This document shows positions 7,958 to 15,456 of a DNA stretch of 19,628 bases, one piece after another. Below the pieces are notes generated by a model that was not told where the DNA came from, ran no database searches, and saw only the letters and a list, made by a program, of their open reading frames with translations. Made by a program: the position numbers and the translations under genes. Position 1 is the stretch's first letter. The number at the start of each line of letters is the position of its first letter. The DNA comes from Chrysochromulina parva (taxonomy: Eukaryota; Haptophyta; Prymnesiales; Chrysochromulinaceae). Location of the stretch: the NCBI GenBank assembly GCA_002887195.1, contig PJAB01000873.1:1-19628 (forward strand). The letters are read 5' to 3'.

Positions 7958-8902
7958 ATGGGCGAGCCGACGTCGCAGTTCACTCCCGAAGACGCCGCAT
8001 GGCTCTTGATGCACCAGCATCGCAAGGTGTTGGATGCGCGCGTGCGCATCACGGGCGTGGCGGCTCGCGATGCAGCCGATGGCCATCCAACTGTACTCGT
8101 TTGCTATCCTCTGCGAGATGTCGGCGCAGAGTCGGCCGCGGCGCGCAGCTTTGAAGGCCGGCGTGAGACGCGCGGCGGCTCCTTGCGAAAGTGGCTCTCC
8201 GCATCGCCAGTGCCTTGGCCCAACTTTTATTGGCTCTGCTGCCCTGCGCTCGCCGCGCGTGTGGGCCGCCTTGAGCACCTCGGCCTCGTGCAAGAGTGGC
8301 AGAAGGAGATTGCACACGACAGCACAACGCCGTTCGCGCTTCAGCTCGCTGCGGCGCACCGGCAGTACGGCGCCGCACGGTGGGCAGCGCTATCCGACGA
8401 CGACCGCGCCTACTGTGAGTCTCAGCACGAGGGCTTTGTCGCCGCCCTGCGCGACGCTGGCGTGGGCGGCCAGAAATTCGTCAGTCAGGTGAAGTGCTTG
8501 CATGCGCACCTTGCGCATGCACTCGCGGGTGGCGACAACCCCGTGGGCAGGCGCGTGCTCGCATGCCTCGCGCGGCGGGACGACGAGGCAGTGTGCGGGG
8601 GTGACCATGCGCACGAGGAGGAGGCCGGTAGCGAGGAGGAGGCAAGGTTGCTGGCAGGCTTGGAGGAGGATACCGGTACGGATGACGTGCGTCATCACGA
8701 GGTGGCTCGTCGTATGACCACTTTGGAAGAGGATCGAGGAATGCCGCCGAGCACGACCAGAAGCAGCGGCCAGACGAGCAGAGGTGGGCGTGGCAGGGCA
8801 GGAGGCACGTGGTCGATCGTGGCTCGGTCTGCCTCTGCGATCGTGTTGGCTTTGGTGACGCTCGCCGCGGCCTTGGCGCTGCAGAGAAGACGTAGGCGGT
8901 GA
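7958..8902 (+). CDS. DUF501 family protein with C-terminal membrane anchor
   Basis: A single exon of 314 residues from ATG at 7958 to TGA at 8900-8902. Residues ~35-205 match the DUF501 pattern known mainly from Actinobacteria and other bacteria: an N-terminal strand with TVLVCYPL, the block WPNFYWLCCPALAARVGRLEHLG (87-109), an Ala-rich helix AAAHRQYGAARWAAL, and the signature VKCLHAHLAHALAGGDNPVG (178-197). The molecular function of DUF501 is not established. The eukaryotic copy adds an acidic linker (~205-260), a Ser/Gly/Arg-rich stretch, and a final hydrophobic segment (IVLALVTLAAALAL, ~295-308) ending RRRRR, which looks like a tail anchor. No signal peptide is seen. It may be a gene of bacterial origin given a membrane tail. 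The family call is firm, the role unknown. Confidence 0.85.
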   Translation: MGEPTSQFTPEDAAWLLMHQHRKVLDARVRITGVAARDAADGHPTVLVCYPLRDVGAESAAARSFEGRRETRGGSLRKWLSASPVPWPNFYWLCCPALAARVGRLEHLGLVQEWQKEIAHDSTTPFALQLAAAHRQYGAARWAALSDDDRAYCESQHEGFVAALRDAGVGGQKFVSQVKCLHAHLAHALAGGDNPVGRRVLACLARRDDEAVCGGDHAHEEEAGSEEEARLLAGLEEDTGTDDVRHHEVARRMTTLEEDRGMPPSTTRSSGQTSRGGRGRAGGTWSIVARSASAIVLALVTLAAALALQRRRRR

Positions 8903-9163
8903 TGGGCTGACACTTTCTTTTGGCTTTGACGCTGTCTTTATTTCAGTATCCTCGACGGGCCGCGGTCCGTCGCTTTCACAGTCGCCTCAACAACAGCCGG
9001 CGCTGTCGACACAGCCGTCACAGGTGCTGACCCGGACGCGTGCGACGTGGTCGCCTTCATATGATTTGTAATCTGTAAATTTCTACCTTCGCATACGGTT
9101 CATAGATCATACTTCTTATGCGGCTTCGAATCGGGCTGCGCGGTCGGACGTCGCCTGAGGTCA
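8903..9163. other. Convergent 3' intergenic region
   Basis: 261 bp between the stops of the DUF501 gene (+) and RRP15 (-). The AT-richer part at 9055-9120 probably contains the 3' ends of both transcripts. No gene is seen. Confidence 0.5.
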
Positions 9164-9808
9164 TCAGAGTTCCTTCTCCTCGTCCTCGTCCTCTAAATCG
9201 GCGCCGTGACCATCCTGCTCAATATCACCCCCATCGACCTCGTCGTCACCGCGCCCAAAGTCCTTGGCGCGTGCCCGTCCAAGCATGAAGTCGTCGCGTA
9301 GGAACGTGGCGCCTGGCTTGTCGCCGCCGCCGCCGCTCCTCAGTGCGCCACTGCTACCACGCCGCAACACATCGAGGAAGCTCTCCTTGCTGGCGGCCGC
9401 CTGAGCCTGCTCGCCCATAGCATCACTGCCGCCTTCGGAGGCGGCGCCATCCGATCGTTTGCGCTTCCGATCCTTGCTCTTGACCGAGCTAGTGTCAGTG
9501 TCCTTTTGTGCAGTGCGCACGGCGTTGAACAAAGCGACGACGCCTTGGGTGGCCGTCTTCTTGAGCATCGTCTCGAGGACGGGGTTGATCGCCGATGGCA
9601 TCTGTTTGAGCTGCTGGTGCGCCGTGCCCGTGAGCGCCTTCTTGGCGCGCGCAAGTGCAGCCTTCTCCTTTTCCTCTGCCTTCTCTTCCGCAAGGCGCTT
9701 CTCGGGCCCCTTGCGCCGCGCGAGGATGGGCACACCAGCAGGGAGCGGCGCGTCGAGGATGGACGCGGCGATGTCGCCGAGCGATATAGTCGGCTGCTTA
9801 GGCGGCAT
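9164..9808 (-). CDS. RRP15: RRP15-like ribosomal RNA processing protein
   Basis: A single exon of 214 residues from ATG at 9808 to TGA at 9164-9166. The family core is clear: PILARRKGPEKRLAEEK (27-43) followed by a charged helix, then LKKTATQGVVALFNAVRTAQK (82-102), the counterpart of the ATRGVVQLFNAV block of Rrp15. After a basic nuclear-type stretch (KDRKRKR) come SFLDVLRR (143-150) and FLRDDFMLG (169-177), matching the conserved C-terminal SFxDxL and LRDDFMxG elements. The extreme C-terminus is acidic (DLEDEDEEKEL). Rrp15 is a nucleolar factor of pre-60S ribosomes needed for early pre-rRNA cleavages towards 25S/28S and 5.8S. The length is close to yeast and somewhat shorter than human. No intron is present. 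Confidence 0.9.
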   Translation of the reverse strand: MPPKQPTISLGDIAASILDAPLPAGVPILARRKGPEKRLAEEKAEEKEKAALARAKKALTGTAHQQLKQMPSAINPVLETMLKKTATQGVVALFNAVRTAQKDTDTSSVKSKDRKRKRSDGAASEGGSDAMGEQAQAAASKESFLDVLRRGSSGALRSGGGGDKPGATFLRDDFMLGRARAKDFGRGDDEVDGGDIEQDGHGADLEDEDEEKEL

Positions 9809-10554
9809 GTGCGTCCGCGTTTAGGGCTGGCTGGTCTGGACGCACGCACTGCCGGAGCTCTGTGTGGTGTTCTGAGTGGAGCACGTCGCGCAAAGGACGT
9901 CGACTTGTGGAGTCAAGTTATGTTGTTCAACACAGCGCTTCCCCGGACCCCACAAGCACGTCCTGCATGGCCCTGAAGGGCGAGCTGTTCAGGCACGGCA
10001 CGCAACCGGACCCCCAAGAGTGCGCCTGCTGGGCTGCTCGCGATGTTCACCACGAGACCGCGCTCCCGACGATTCTCGGCGGGGAACGGAATCGCGGCGC
10101 GGCCGACGCGCGTGACGCGCTGACGCCCCGCGCGTCTATGCCGACTATGGGCCGCCCGACCGACGTGCGACGAAGGACGAACTTCACATTTACAACACAT
10201 TAGTAATCTCACAATCATGAGGCCGTCATGAAATCACGCCACAGAGGACAGAGCCTAATTCCTAATACTTAGGCCGGAGCCTAGACCCATGCCGTAGACC
10301 AGACACTGCACACTCCGGACACTGATTGTAACACACTGACAATGCACACGTGAATGAATGATTATGCAATGACACGACTGAACATTTTGAGAATGACTAT
10401 CTCTCTACACTCTAGAAGAATCATTGGAAGTCTGAAAGGCTCATTGGAAGTCTGAAAGGCCGTGTCTCAGAGCAGTCGAGAGCCGAATCGACAGTGCGCG
10501 ACACGAGTTTCGCCACTACACGGCCAAAGGTGCAGATGTTTCGACACCGAGCGG
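9809..10554. other. Long intergenic region upstream of RRP15
   Basis: 746 bp between the RRP15 start and the 3' end of the PQ-rich gene. 9810-10190 is GC-rich with unsupported open frames on both strands. 10190-10480 is markedly AT-richer, with many stops in all frames. The RRP15 promoter must lie at the left end. No gene is recognised. Confidence 0.5.
10421..10460. repeat. 20-bp perfect tandem duplication
   Basis: TCATTGGAAGTCTGAAAGGC occurs twice back to back (10421-10440 and 10441-10460) inside the AT-richer intergenic stretch. It has no link to a gene. Confidence 0.95.
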
Positions 10555-11652
10555 TTAGTGGACGCGAGGCGAGGCCATCGCCTCACGGAAACCTGGCGCT
10601 GGCGCTCGTAATAGCCTGTCCGTGCCAGAACCCGTCGTCGCCGTCGTCGCCGTCGTCACCGCCGTCACCTTCGAAGGCACGCTTAGGCGCGGGCTATTAT
10701 TCATGGCCGACGGCTGCAGCGTGCGGAGGATAGAGCCCCAAGGCTGCAGCATCATGTCGTCAGAGATCTTCCACTCCACGTCAGCGTTAGAAGCGGTCTC
10801 CGGCAGCTGCGCGGGCGGCACCGTCGCCGACACAGCGGCTGTGCCCCACGGCGCGGCGCCCTGACGAATGGCTCCGGCTGTGCCCACTACGGCGCCCTGG
10901 CGAATGGCTCCGGCTGTGCCCACTACGGCGCCCTGACGTGGCGAGGGCGGCGGCTGGCTCCGGGGCGCCACTACGGCGCGCGGTTGATGGTGTGTTGGGG
11001 GCTGGGGTTGGGGCTGCGGCTGATACTGCTGTGGCTCGTACTGGTACTGGCGCGGCTGCTTCACGGAGACGGTGGAGGACGTGGCATCACGAATCGCCAC
11101 GGTCGCCGGCCACGGAGCTGGTTGGCTCAGCGTGTCTACGCGTGGCGTCATGTCACCATACCCAATTCCTTGTGGCCGAGGCGTGAGGCGGGGCGGCTGC
11201 GTGCAGGGCACGCCAGAGTCGGCAGATGCGTTAGTATGATGGCGCCGAGCAGAAACGAGGGCGATGGCTCGATCGTCCTCCTCTGGAGTAGCGACAGTGT
11301 CAAGCCGGCGGCGGAGGCGTGCGATCTCGCTCCTCGGCGCGATGGGCGGTCGCGGGACCGTGACAGGCATTTGATTGGCGGCAGCGCTTGCTTCCTCGAG
11401 GCGCCGCGCACTTGAGAGCATCTGCCGGTTGCGCGAGCGCCCAATCTCGAGCTCGTTGTGGAGCTCATTGTGGAGCTGCTCAACAGGCAGTGCGATGCCA
11501 CTGCTGTCGTCCGACTCGTAGGCCTTGTTGAAGGCCTTCAGCGTCCGATCACCAAACATATCTAGGCCACACCCAGCATCGAGGGCGGCGTCAACGGCGG
11601 CGCAGCGGGCACGCAAGTAACGTGCTGATGCACTGCCGTCGGTGTCGTTCAT
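10555..11652 (-). CDS. Unknown PQ-rich low-complexity protein
   Basis: A single exon of 365 residues from the ATG at 11652 (MNDTDGSASARYLRARC); the frame continues upstream only to a TTG. The N-terminal ~140 residues look like a folded helical region (AVDAALDAGCGLDMFGDRTLKAFNKAYE ... EQLHNELHNELEIGRSRNRQMLSSARRLEE), possibly with a short coiled coil. The middle is disordered: Pro-rich, then a Gln/Pro/Tyr tract (YQYEPQQYQPQPQPQPP), then a 12-residue tandem repeat RQGAVVGTAGAI. A short conserved-looking island, WKISDDMMLQPWGSILRTL, follows near 305-325, before a Thr/Ala-rich tail. I do not recognise the family. Prion-like QP tracts are common in RNA-binding and cytoskeletal scaffold proteins, but nothing specific supports either. 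It shares a 205-bp divergent region with the small gene at 11858. Confidence 0.7.
   Translation of the reverse strand: MNDTDGSASARYLRARCAAVDAALDAGCGLDMFGDRTLKAFNKAYESDDSSGIALPVEQLHNELHNELEIGRSRNRQMLSSARRLEEASAAANQMPVTVPRPPIAPRSEIARLRRRLDTVATPEEDDRAIALVSARRHHTNASADSGVPCTQPPRLTPRPQGIGYGDMTPRVDTLSQPAPWPATVAIRDATSSTVSVKQPRQYQYEPQQYQPQPQPQPPTHHQPRAVVAPRSQPPPSPRQGAVVGTAGAIRQGAVVGTAGAIRQGAAPWGTAAVSATVPPAQLPETASNADVEWKISDDMMLQPWGSILRTLQPSAMNNSPRLSVPSKVTAVTTATTATTGSGTDRLLRAPAPGFREAMASPRVH
10861..10932. repeat. 36-bp tandem repeat, coding
   Basis: Copies at 10861-10896 and 10897-10932, 35/36 identical, encode RQGAVVGTAGAI twice on the minus strand. A partial third unit follows at the protein's RQGAAPWGTAA. 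Confidence 0.9.
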
Positions 11653-11857
11653 ATGGCCTGTTGGCTCCTTCGCATTGTCAAATGAGAGCGCCAAAAATAT
11701 AGCATGAAAACTCAACGAGAATAAAATTTTCAGGGGTCCAAAGCATGTGTTGAGTTCAAGTCATGCGCCTGTGAATCTGCGCTAGTCTGGCGGGTTGGCG
11801 GAATGTTTAAGGACTTAACGGGACCCGCGCGCGCCGCCGCGCAAATCGATTTGCATA
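11653..11857. promoter_or_regulatory. Divergent promoter region with an E2F-like site
   Basis: 205 bp between two divergent ATGs. On the minus strand it has TTTGGCGC (11695-11688), a perfect match to the E2F/DP consensus TTTSSCGC, lying 36 nt before the minus-strand ATG and next to an AT-rich AAAATATA. A palindrome AAATCGATTT lies at 11843-11852. Function is inferred from sequence match only. Confidence 0.4.
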
Positions 11858-12298
11858 ATGGTGCCCGCACTCCGTGCGCTTGGCGCTTGGCGCGCGCGGC
11901 TCACGACGGCTCCTCGCCTTCCGTGCCGCCCCCCGCTGCTGCTGCATCGACGGACGATGGCCACTCGACAGGAAGATATCGACGAGATGAATGCGGAGAT
12001 GAGCGCACTGTTTGGCTCTCCGGTCGGCGATGCTGGCCTCAGCACGGGACAGCAAAGCGTGCCGGAGATTCAACACCGCGCGACGCCATCTGAGATCCAG
12101 CATGCCGTGGCGGCTCTTGGCCAGTCTCATCCGAGCGCGGCGGAGGCAACGGCGGCGCTGTACGCACGCATCGCCATGTGTTCCGTAGAGCTCGGCCGGC
12201 TCGGCGCTATCGAGCCATCCGACCTCGATCGTGGCATGAAGCTTGCATCAAACATTGCAGAAGCTGCCCGCGCCATCAGATACCTTAAGGAGTTGTAG
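11858..12298 (+). CDS. Small unknown protein with possible organelle-targeting N-terminus
   Basis: A single exon to TAG at 12296-12298: 146 residues from the ATG at 11858 or 113 from the ATG at 11957. The first 33 residues (MVPALRALGAWRARLTTAP...) are rich in Arg, Ala and Leu with no acidic residue, as in a mitochondrial presequence, but this could also be translated 5' UTR. The remainder, MATRQEDIDEMNAEMSALFG ... EIQHAVAALGQSHPSAAEATAALYARIAMCSVELGRLGAIEPSDLDRGMKLASNIAEAARAIRYLKEL, is helical, soluble and normal in composition. I recognise no family. It is convergent with the Cys-rich membrane protein gene, 163 bp apart. Confidence 0.6.
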   Translation: MVPALRALGAWRARLTTAPRLPCRPPLLLHRRTMATRQEDIDEMNAEMSALFGSPVGDAGLSTGQQSVPEIQHRATPSEIQHAVAALGQSHPSAAEATAALYARIAMCSVELGRLGAIEPSDLDRGMKLASNIAEAARAIRYLKEL

Positions 12299-12461
12299 GA
12301 TGGTGGTAACAGAATACAAGTTATACATAGGTGTCCGCGACGTAAACACGCGTGGCTCTGACGCACGCGCATCTTGCGGTTCTCTCCCAGCCGGGGAGAC
12401 TCCATGGGAGACTCGTCGCGGAAATTCAGAGATTTCAGCGCGCGGCGCGGGAAGAGTCCTG

Positions 12462-13163
12462 TTAATCAGCGGTAGAGGCGACCACTCTTCCCCTCACCAC
12501 GCGCTGCTCATCCACCGCTTGATCTGGAATCATTTGCGGGTGGTTCATCATCATAGCTGGGCCCACTGGCACGGCCACGGCCATCTCCACGGCAGAATCA
12601 GCGGGGAGGGCGACGGCAGTCCCCATCACCACCTGCTGTTCATGCATCGATTGACCTGGAAAGATTTGCGAGTGGTTCATCATAGCCATGGCTGGGTTGA
12701 CTGGCACGGCCACCATGACAGCCACGGCCATCTCCACGCCTGCTTCGCCCGGATGCGGTCGCCCTTCTAGCCGCCGTCGCTCAAACTCGCTCATCCTAGT
12801 TTCCTTTCGACAGCCCTTGCAACACACGAGGCAGAAGCATGAGCCGAGGAAAATGGACGGCAGTATGATTCCCACAAAGCTCTCCAGGTCGGTGGCGTTC
12901 TGTTGGCAGATAGCCCCGCACTCCGGAGGAGGAGGCGGAATGCCCACTCGCCCCGATCCCCCACAGTCCGTGCAGTCAGTGCCGAGGGCACACGTGCCGA
13001 ATTCACTCCCCGGACCACCATCATCGCAGTCGCGATCGAGTGCAAAACGGCATTTGTTGGAGCATATCGAGGTCCCGCTGGGATTTAGCGGCGGTGGCGG
13101 CGGGGCCGCAGGTTGGGCCGATACTGAATCGGCAAGTGATCGCAAGGAAAGCATCCACAGCAT
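12462..13163 (-). CDS. Cys-rich extracellular-domain, single-pass membrane protein with repeated tail
   Basis: 233 residues from ATG 13163 to TAA at 12462-12464. An in-frame ATG at 13286 would add 41 residues, but that stretch consists of repeat DNA, and the start at 13163 gives a signal peptide directly (MLWMLSLRSLADSVSAQPA). Then a Pro run, the cysteine module CSNKCRFALDRDCDDGGPGS (34-53) continuing EFGTCALGTDCTDCGG, a second Pro run, two more cysteines, and a membrane segment (~95-116, FVGIILPSIFLGSCFCLVCC) followed by CKGCRK, a palmitoylation-like juxtamembrane cluster. The cytoplasmic tail holds two copies of a ~44-residue unit (VEMAVAV..VPV.PAM.MMNH.Q..P.Q...EQ.VV.G). The DCDDGGPGSE...C..GTDC.DCG pattern recurs in algal surface proteins in my recollection and looks like a small disulfide-bonded, possibly calcium-binding module. 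The topology is fairly sure; the role is unknown. Confidence 0.75.
   Translation of the reverse strand: MLWMLSLRSLADSVSAQPAAPPPPPLNPSGTSICSNKCRFALDRDCDDGGPGSEFGTCALGTDCTDCGGSGRVGIPPPPPECGAICQQNATDLESFVGIILPSIFLGSCFCLVCCKGCRKETRMSEFERRRLEGRPHPGEAGVEMAVAVMVAVPVNPAMAMMNHSQIFPGQSMHEQQVVMGTAVALPADSAVEMAVAVPVGPAMMMNHPQMIPDQAVDEQRVVRGRVVASTAD
12470..12760. repeat. ~132-bp tandem coding duplication in the tail of the membrane protein
   Basis: GGTTCATCATCATAGCTGGG near 12542 and a near-copy near 12675 mark two diverged copies about 132 bp (44 codons) apart, seen also as the protein repeat. The second copy in reading order ends at the stop codon. Confidence 0.75.
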
Positions 13164-13409
13164 CAACTTCTTGAGCGATGTCCTGGCGTGGACTGACGCG
13201 TGCGCACGGCAGCGAATGCCTTGCCATTCGGGAGCTGCGAATGTAGTGCCATGCCATCGTCGGTGCGGCGGTGAATGCCTTGCCATCTATAGAGAGACGC
13301 CCGAAGATGCAAACGCGAATCCCGACTCGGAAAGTTCCTCGGCGCCGCCGCTCCCTTGGAATCCACGACTTGTTTTCAGGAACTCCCCCTCAGCATGTGG
13401 GTCTGCTAA
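13164..13409. promoter_or_regulatory. Divergent promoter region with short repeats
   Basis: 246 bp between the start of the Cys-rich membrane protein gene (-) and the TBCE-like gene (+). GAATGCCTTGCCAT occurs at about 13215 and 13273, with a diverged unit (AGTGCCATGCCAT) between them. These could be regulatory repeats or 5' UTR. Position is the main evidence. Confidence 0.4.
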
Positions 13410-15456
13410 ATGGCCGCATCATTTCACAGCGACGCCGGAACGTTAACGCCTTCGGCCGTGCCTTCGGCGGTGCTCATGCCCACCTTCGTCGAGGCCGTGC
13501 GCAGCAAGTACGAGTACAAAAAGTCGGAGGACAACGCCGCGGAGGCGGGTTCATACGGCGTCGTCGGCGGCGAGAAGACGGGCAAGAAGCAGGCACTCGA
13601 CGTGCTCACCAACGTGTACGTGCCCAGCGCTGGCATCGACTCGCCCGGCGCCGACGGAGAGATCGGGTCGACGTGCGGCGCGATCACAGAGCTGGACATC
13701 GGTGGCAACGGGTTCGTCAGTTGGCCGCCGATCCTGGCCATTGCTGTACAGCTCCCGAAGCTCCACTGGCTCGGGCTCGACAAGATGCCGCTCGCGCCGC
13801 TCGCGTCGCTGCCCGATAACTTTGGCAAGGCCCTGGGCGGGCTGCGCACGCTGTGGCTCGACGGCACGGGCATGGCGTGGGAACAGCTCCTCTTCCTCGC
13901 GAGCGCGATGCCGCTGCTCGAGGAGGTACACTTCAGCTCCAATCAAGTGAGCACGCTGCAGCCGTCGTCGGCCGAGGTGCCGGTGGCGGCGTCCGTGCTT
14001 CCGAAGCTGCACAGCCTGTACCTAGAGGGCAACGCGATCAGCCGGTGGGAGGACCTCGAGCCGCTCGGCGCGCTGCCCGCGCTCACGCACCTCAACCTCA
14101 ACTTCAACCAGCTCGCCAGCGTGCCTCCGCCGCCGCCTGCCCACGCCGGCGCTGGCGGTGTGGGCGCCGTCTCGGGCACGCCCTTCAGCACTCTTCGCCA
14201 CCTGATGCTGCGCGGGAACAAGCTCGACTCATGGGCGTCGATCGACGCCCTCGACGCCTATCCTAGCCTGACCGAGGCACGGCTCGCTGAGCTGCCCTTG
14301 ACCAGCGCCATCTCGGGCGCTGCGGCGCGCCGTTTCGTCATTGCACGCATGCACAAGCTCAAGGCACTGAACGGCTCCGAAGTGCGCCCTCGTGAGCGCG
14401 AGGACGCCGAACGGTTCTACCTGCGCCAGATCGCACAGGAGTACCCTGAGGGCGGCCTGCCGGCCGACGCGGTCGTGTACCCCGAGGGAAGCTACCCCGA
14501 GGGGAGCTGCGAGGGCGGCGGCGCCGAGTCGGGCGCGGAGCCAACGGCCGCCGCGCCAGCAGCCCCTAGGCTGGATGAGTACGGTCGGCCGTTGGCAGCC
14601 GTTGGTCTGCGCGAGCTGGCACGGCCTGCCAACGCGCCTCCGCCCGAGCTGCGCGTGCCTCCGGGCGAGGCATGGGTGGCGCTTCAGGCGCGGCACCCTC
14701 GCTGGGCCTCGCTGCTCCTCGAGCATGGCGTGCATGTGACAAAGACGGTGCGTGATGACCACTGATGACCTCTGATGACCTCTGATGACCTCTGATTACC
14801 TCTGATGACCGCTGATGACCACTGATGACCACTGATGACCTCTGGCATGCATGTGACCAAGATGGTGACGCAGGCGGAGTCGGACGATGGCTACGCGCGC
14901 GCATGCATGCGCTCACCACGGCGCCCTGTGTGTCCTCTTTCCCCACAGGTGACGCAGGCGAGCGGAGGCGTGCTCGCCAACGAGCTGCTCGAGCTTAACT
15001 TGCGCTCCACGGCCGCCGAGTCGGCCCACCTCCCCATGGTGACGCGCCGATGACCACAGATGACGCGCTGATGACCTCTGATGACGCGCTGATGACGCGC
15101 TGATGACCACTGATGACCACCTCCCCATGGTGACGCATGGTGACGCGCCGGCTGCCGGGGGGGCTTCCTCTCAAGCATGCATGTGCTCACCACGGCGCCC
15201 CGTGTGTCCTCTTTCCCCACAGGTGACGCGCCGGCTGCCGGGGGGGCTTCCGCTCAAGTCGATCAAGCTGATCGCGTGCCAGCTGTTCAAGGTCGAACCG
15301 CTCAACATGCAAATGCTCTACTGCCCGCCGGGGGCCGAGAAGGACATCCCTGAGCTACTTGACGACGACACCAAATCGCTCGCCGACCTTGGCGTCGTGA
15401 GCGGCGGCACCATCGTCGTGGAGACGACGGAGAGCCACGGCGTCGAGCTGAGCTGA
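13410..15456 (+). CDS. TBCE/TBCEL-like tubulin-folding cofactor (LRR + ubiquitin-like), three exons
   Basis: Exons 13410-14747, 14949-15038 and 15223-15456, all joins phase 0, 553 residues. After FVEAVRSKYEYKKSE (27-41), typical of the linker before the TBCE LRRs, leucine-rich repeats run from ~85 to ~300 (ITELDIGGNGFVSW, LHWLGLDKM, LRTLWLDGTGM, LHSLYLEGNAISRWEDLEPL, LTHLNLNFNQLASV, LRHLMLRGNKLDSW). The LRR cap has the TBCE signature ARMHKLKALNGSEVRPREREDAERFYLR. After an Ala/Pro linker and HPRWASLLLEHG comes a C-terminal ubiquitin-like domain (~457-548, NELLELNLR ... LPLKSIKLIACQLFKVEP ... LADLGVVSGGTIVVE). TBCE captures alpha-tubulin and works with TBCD/TBCC in heterodimer assembly; TBCEL, which lacks CAP-Gly, destabilises tubulin. 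No CAP-Gly domain is seen upstream, so it is TBCEL-like in plan although long. ATG 13410 has a good context (AAATGG). Confidence 0.88.
14748..14948 (+). other. Introner-type intron 1 of the TBCE-like gene, expanded by a minisatellite
   Basis: 201-nt phase-0 intron, donor ACG|GTGCGT. It contains a nine-unit TGATGACCNC array (14753-14842), a copy of the exon-1 end (14844-14864 against 14727-14747, 18/21), an internal GTGACGCAGGCG matching the exon-2 start for 12 nt (14865), and the shared core GCATGCATGCGCTCACCACG...CTCTTTCCCCACAG (14901-14948). Confidence 0.85.
14753..14842 (+). repeat. Intronic minisatellite, nine 10-bp units
   Basis: Nine back-to-back units of TGATGACCTC with variants AC and GC at the end and one TGATTACC, all within intron 1 of the TBCE-like gene. 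Confidence 0.95.
15039..15222 (+). other. Introner-type intron 2 of the TBCE-like gene, near-perfect exon-start duplication
   Basis: 184-nt phase-0 intron, donor ATG|GTGACG. It has a degenerate TGATGACC/TGATGACGCGC array (15049-15118), an exact 20-nt copy of the exon-2/donor boundary (15117-15136 = 15026-15045), a 35-nt segment (15140-15174) matching the exon-3 start (15223-15257) at 34 positions, and the 48-nt core (15175-15222) ending CCCCACAG. In-frame TGA codons right after the outer donor rule out use of the inner GT for a full protein. Confidence 0.88.
15049..15118 (+). repeat. Degenerate TGATGACC/TGATGACGCGC minisatellite in an intron
   Basis: About seven 10-11-bp units related to the array in the preceding intron, some with GCGC in place of CTC. 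The GCGC variant resembles the GTGACGCGCC at the adjacent splice donor. Confidence 0.85.

Noticed and set aside
8488..8530. GTGCTTGCATGCGCACC resembling the intron core
   Set aside because: It encodes the conserved VKCLHAH motif of DUF501, so the similarity is chance.
10200..10480. AT-richer island as an inserted mobile element
   Set aside because: No terminal inverted repeats, target duplication or coding capacity; only a 20-bp tandem repeat.
12688..13446. 252-codon plus-strand open frame before the TBCE-like gene
   Set aside because: Antisense to the Cys-rich membrane protein; no CAP-Gly or other motif.
14753..14842. Box C/D snoRNA signals (TGATGA and CTGA) in the intron array
   Set aside because: The motifs come from a 10-bp repeat and are spaced too closely to form a guide RNA.
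14753..15118. CRISPR-like repeat array
   Set aside because: Units are contiguous with no spacers, and the setting is eukaryotic introns.
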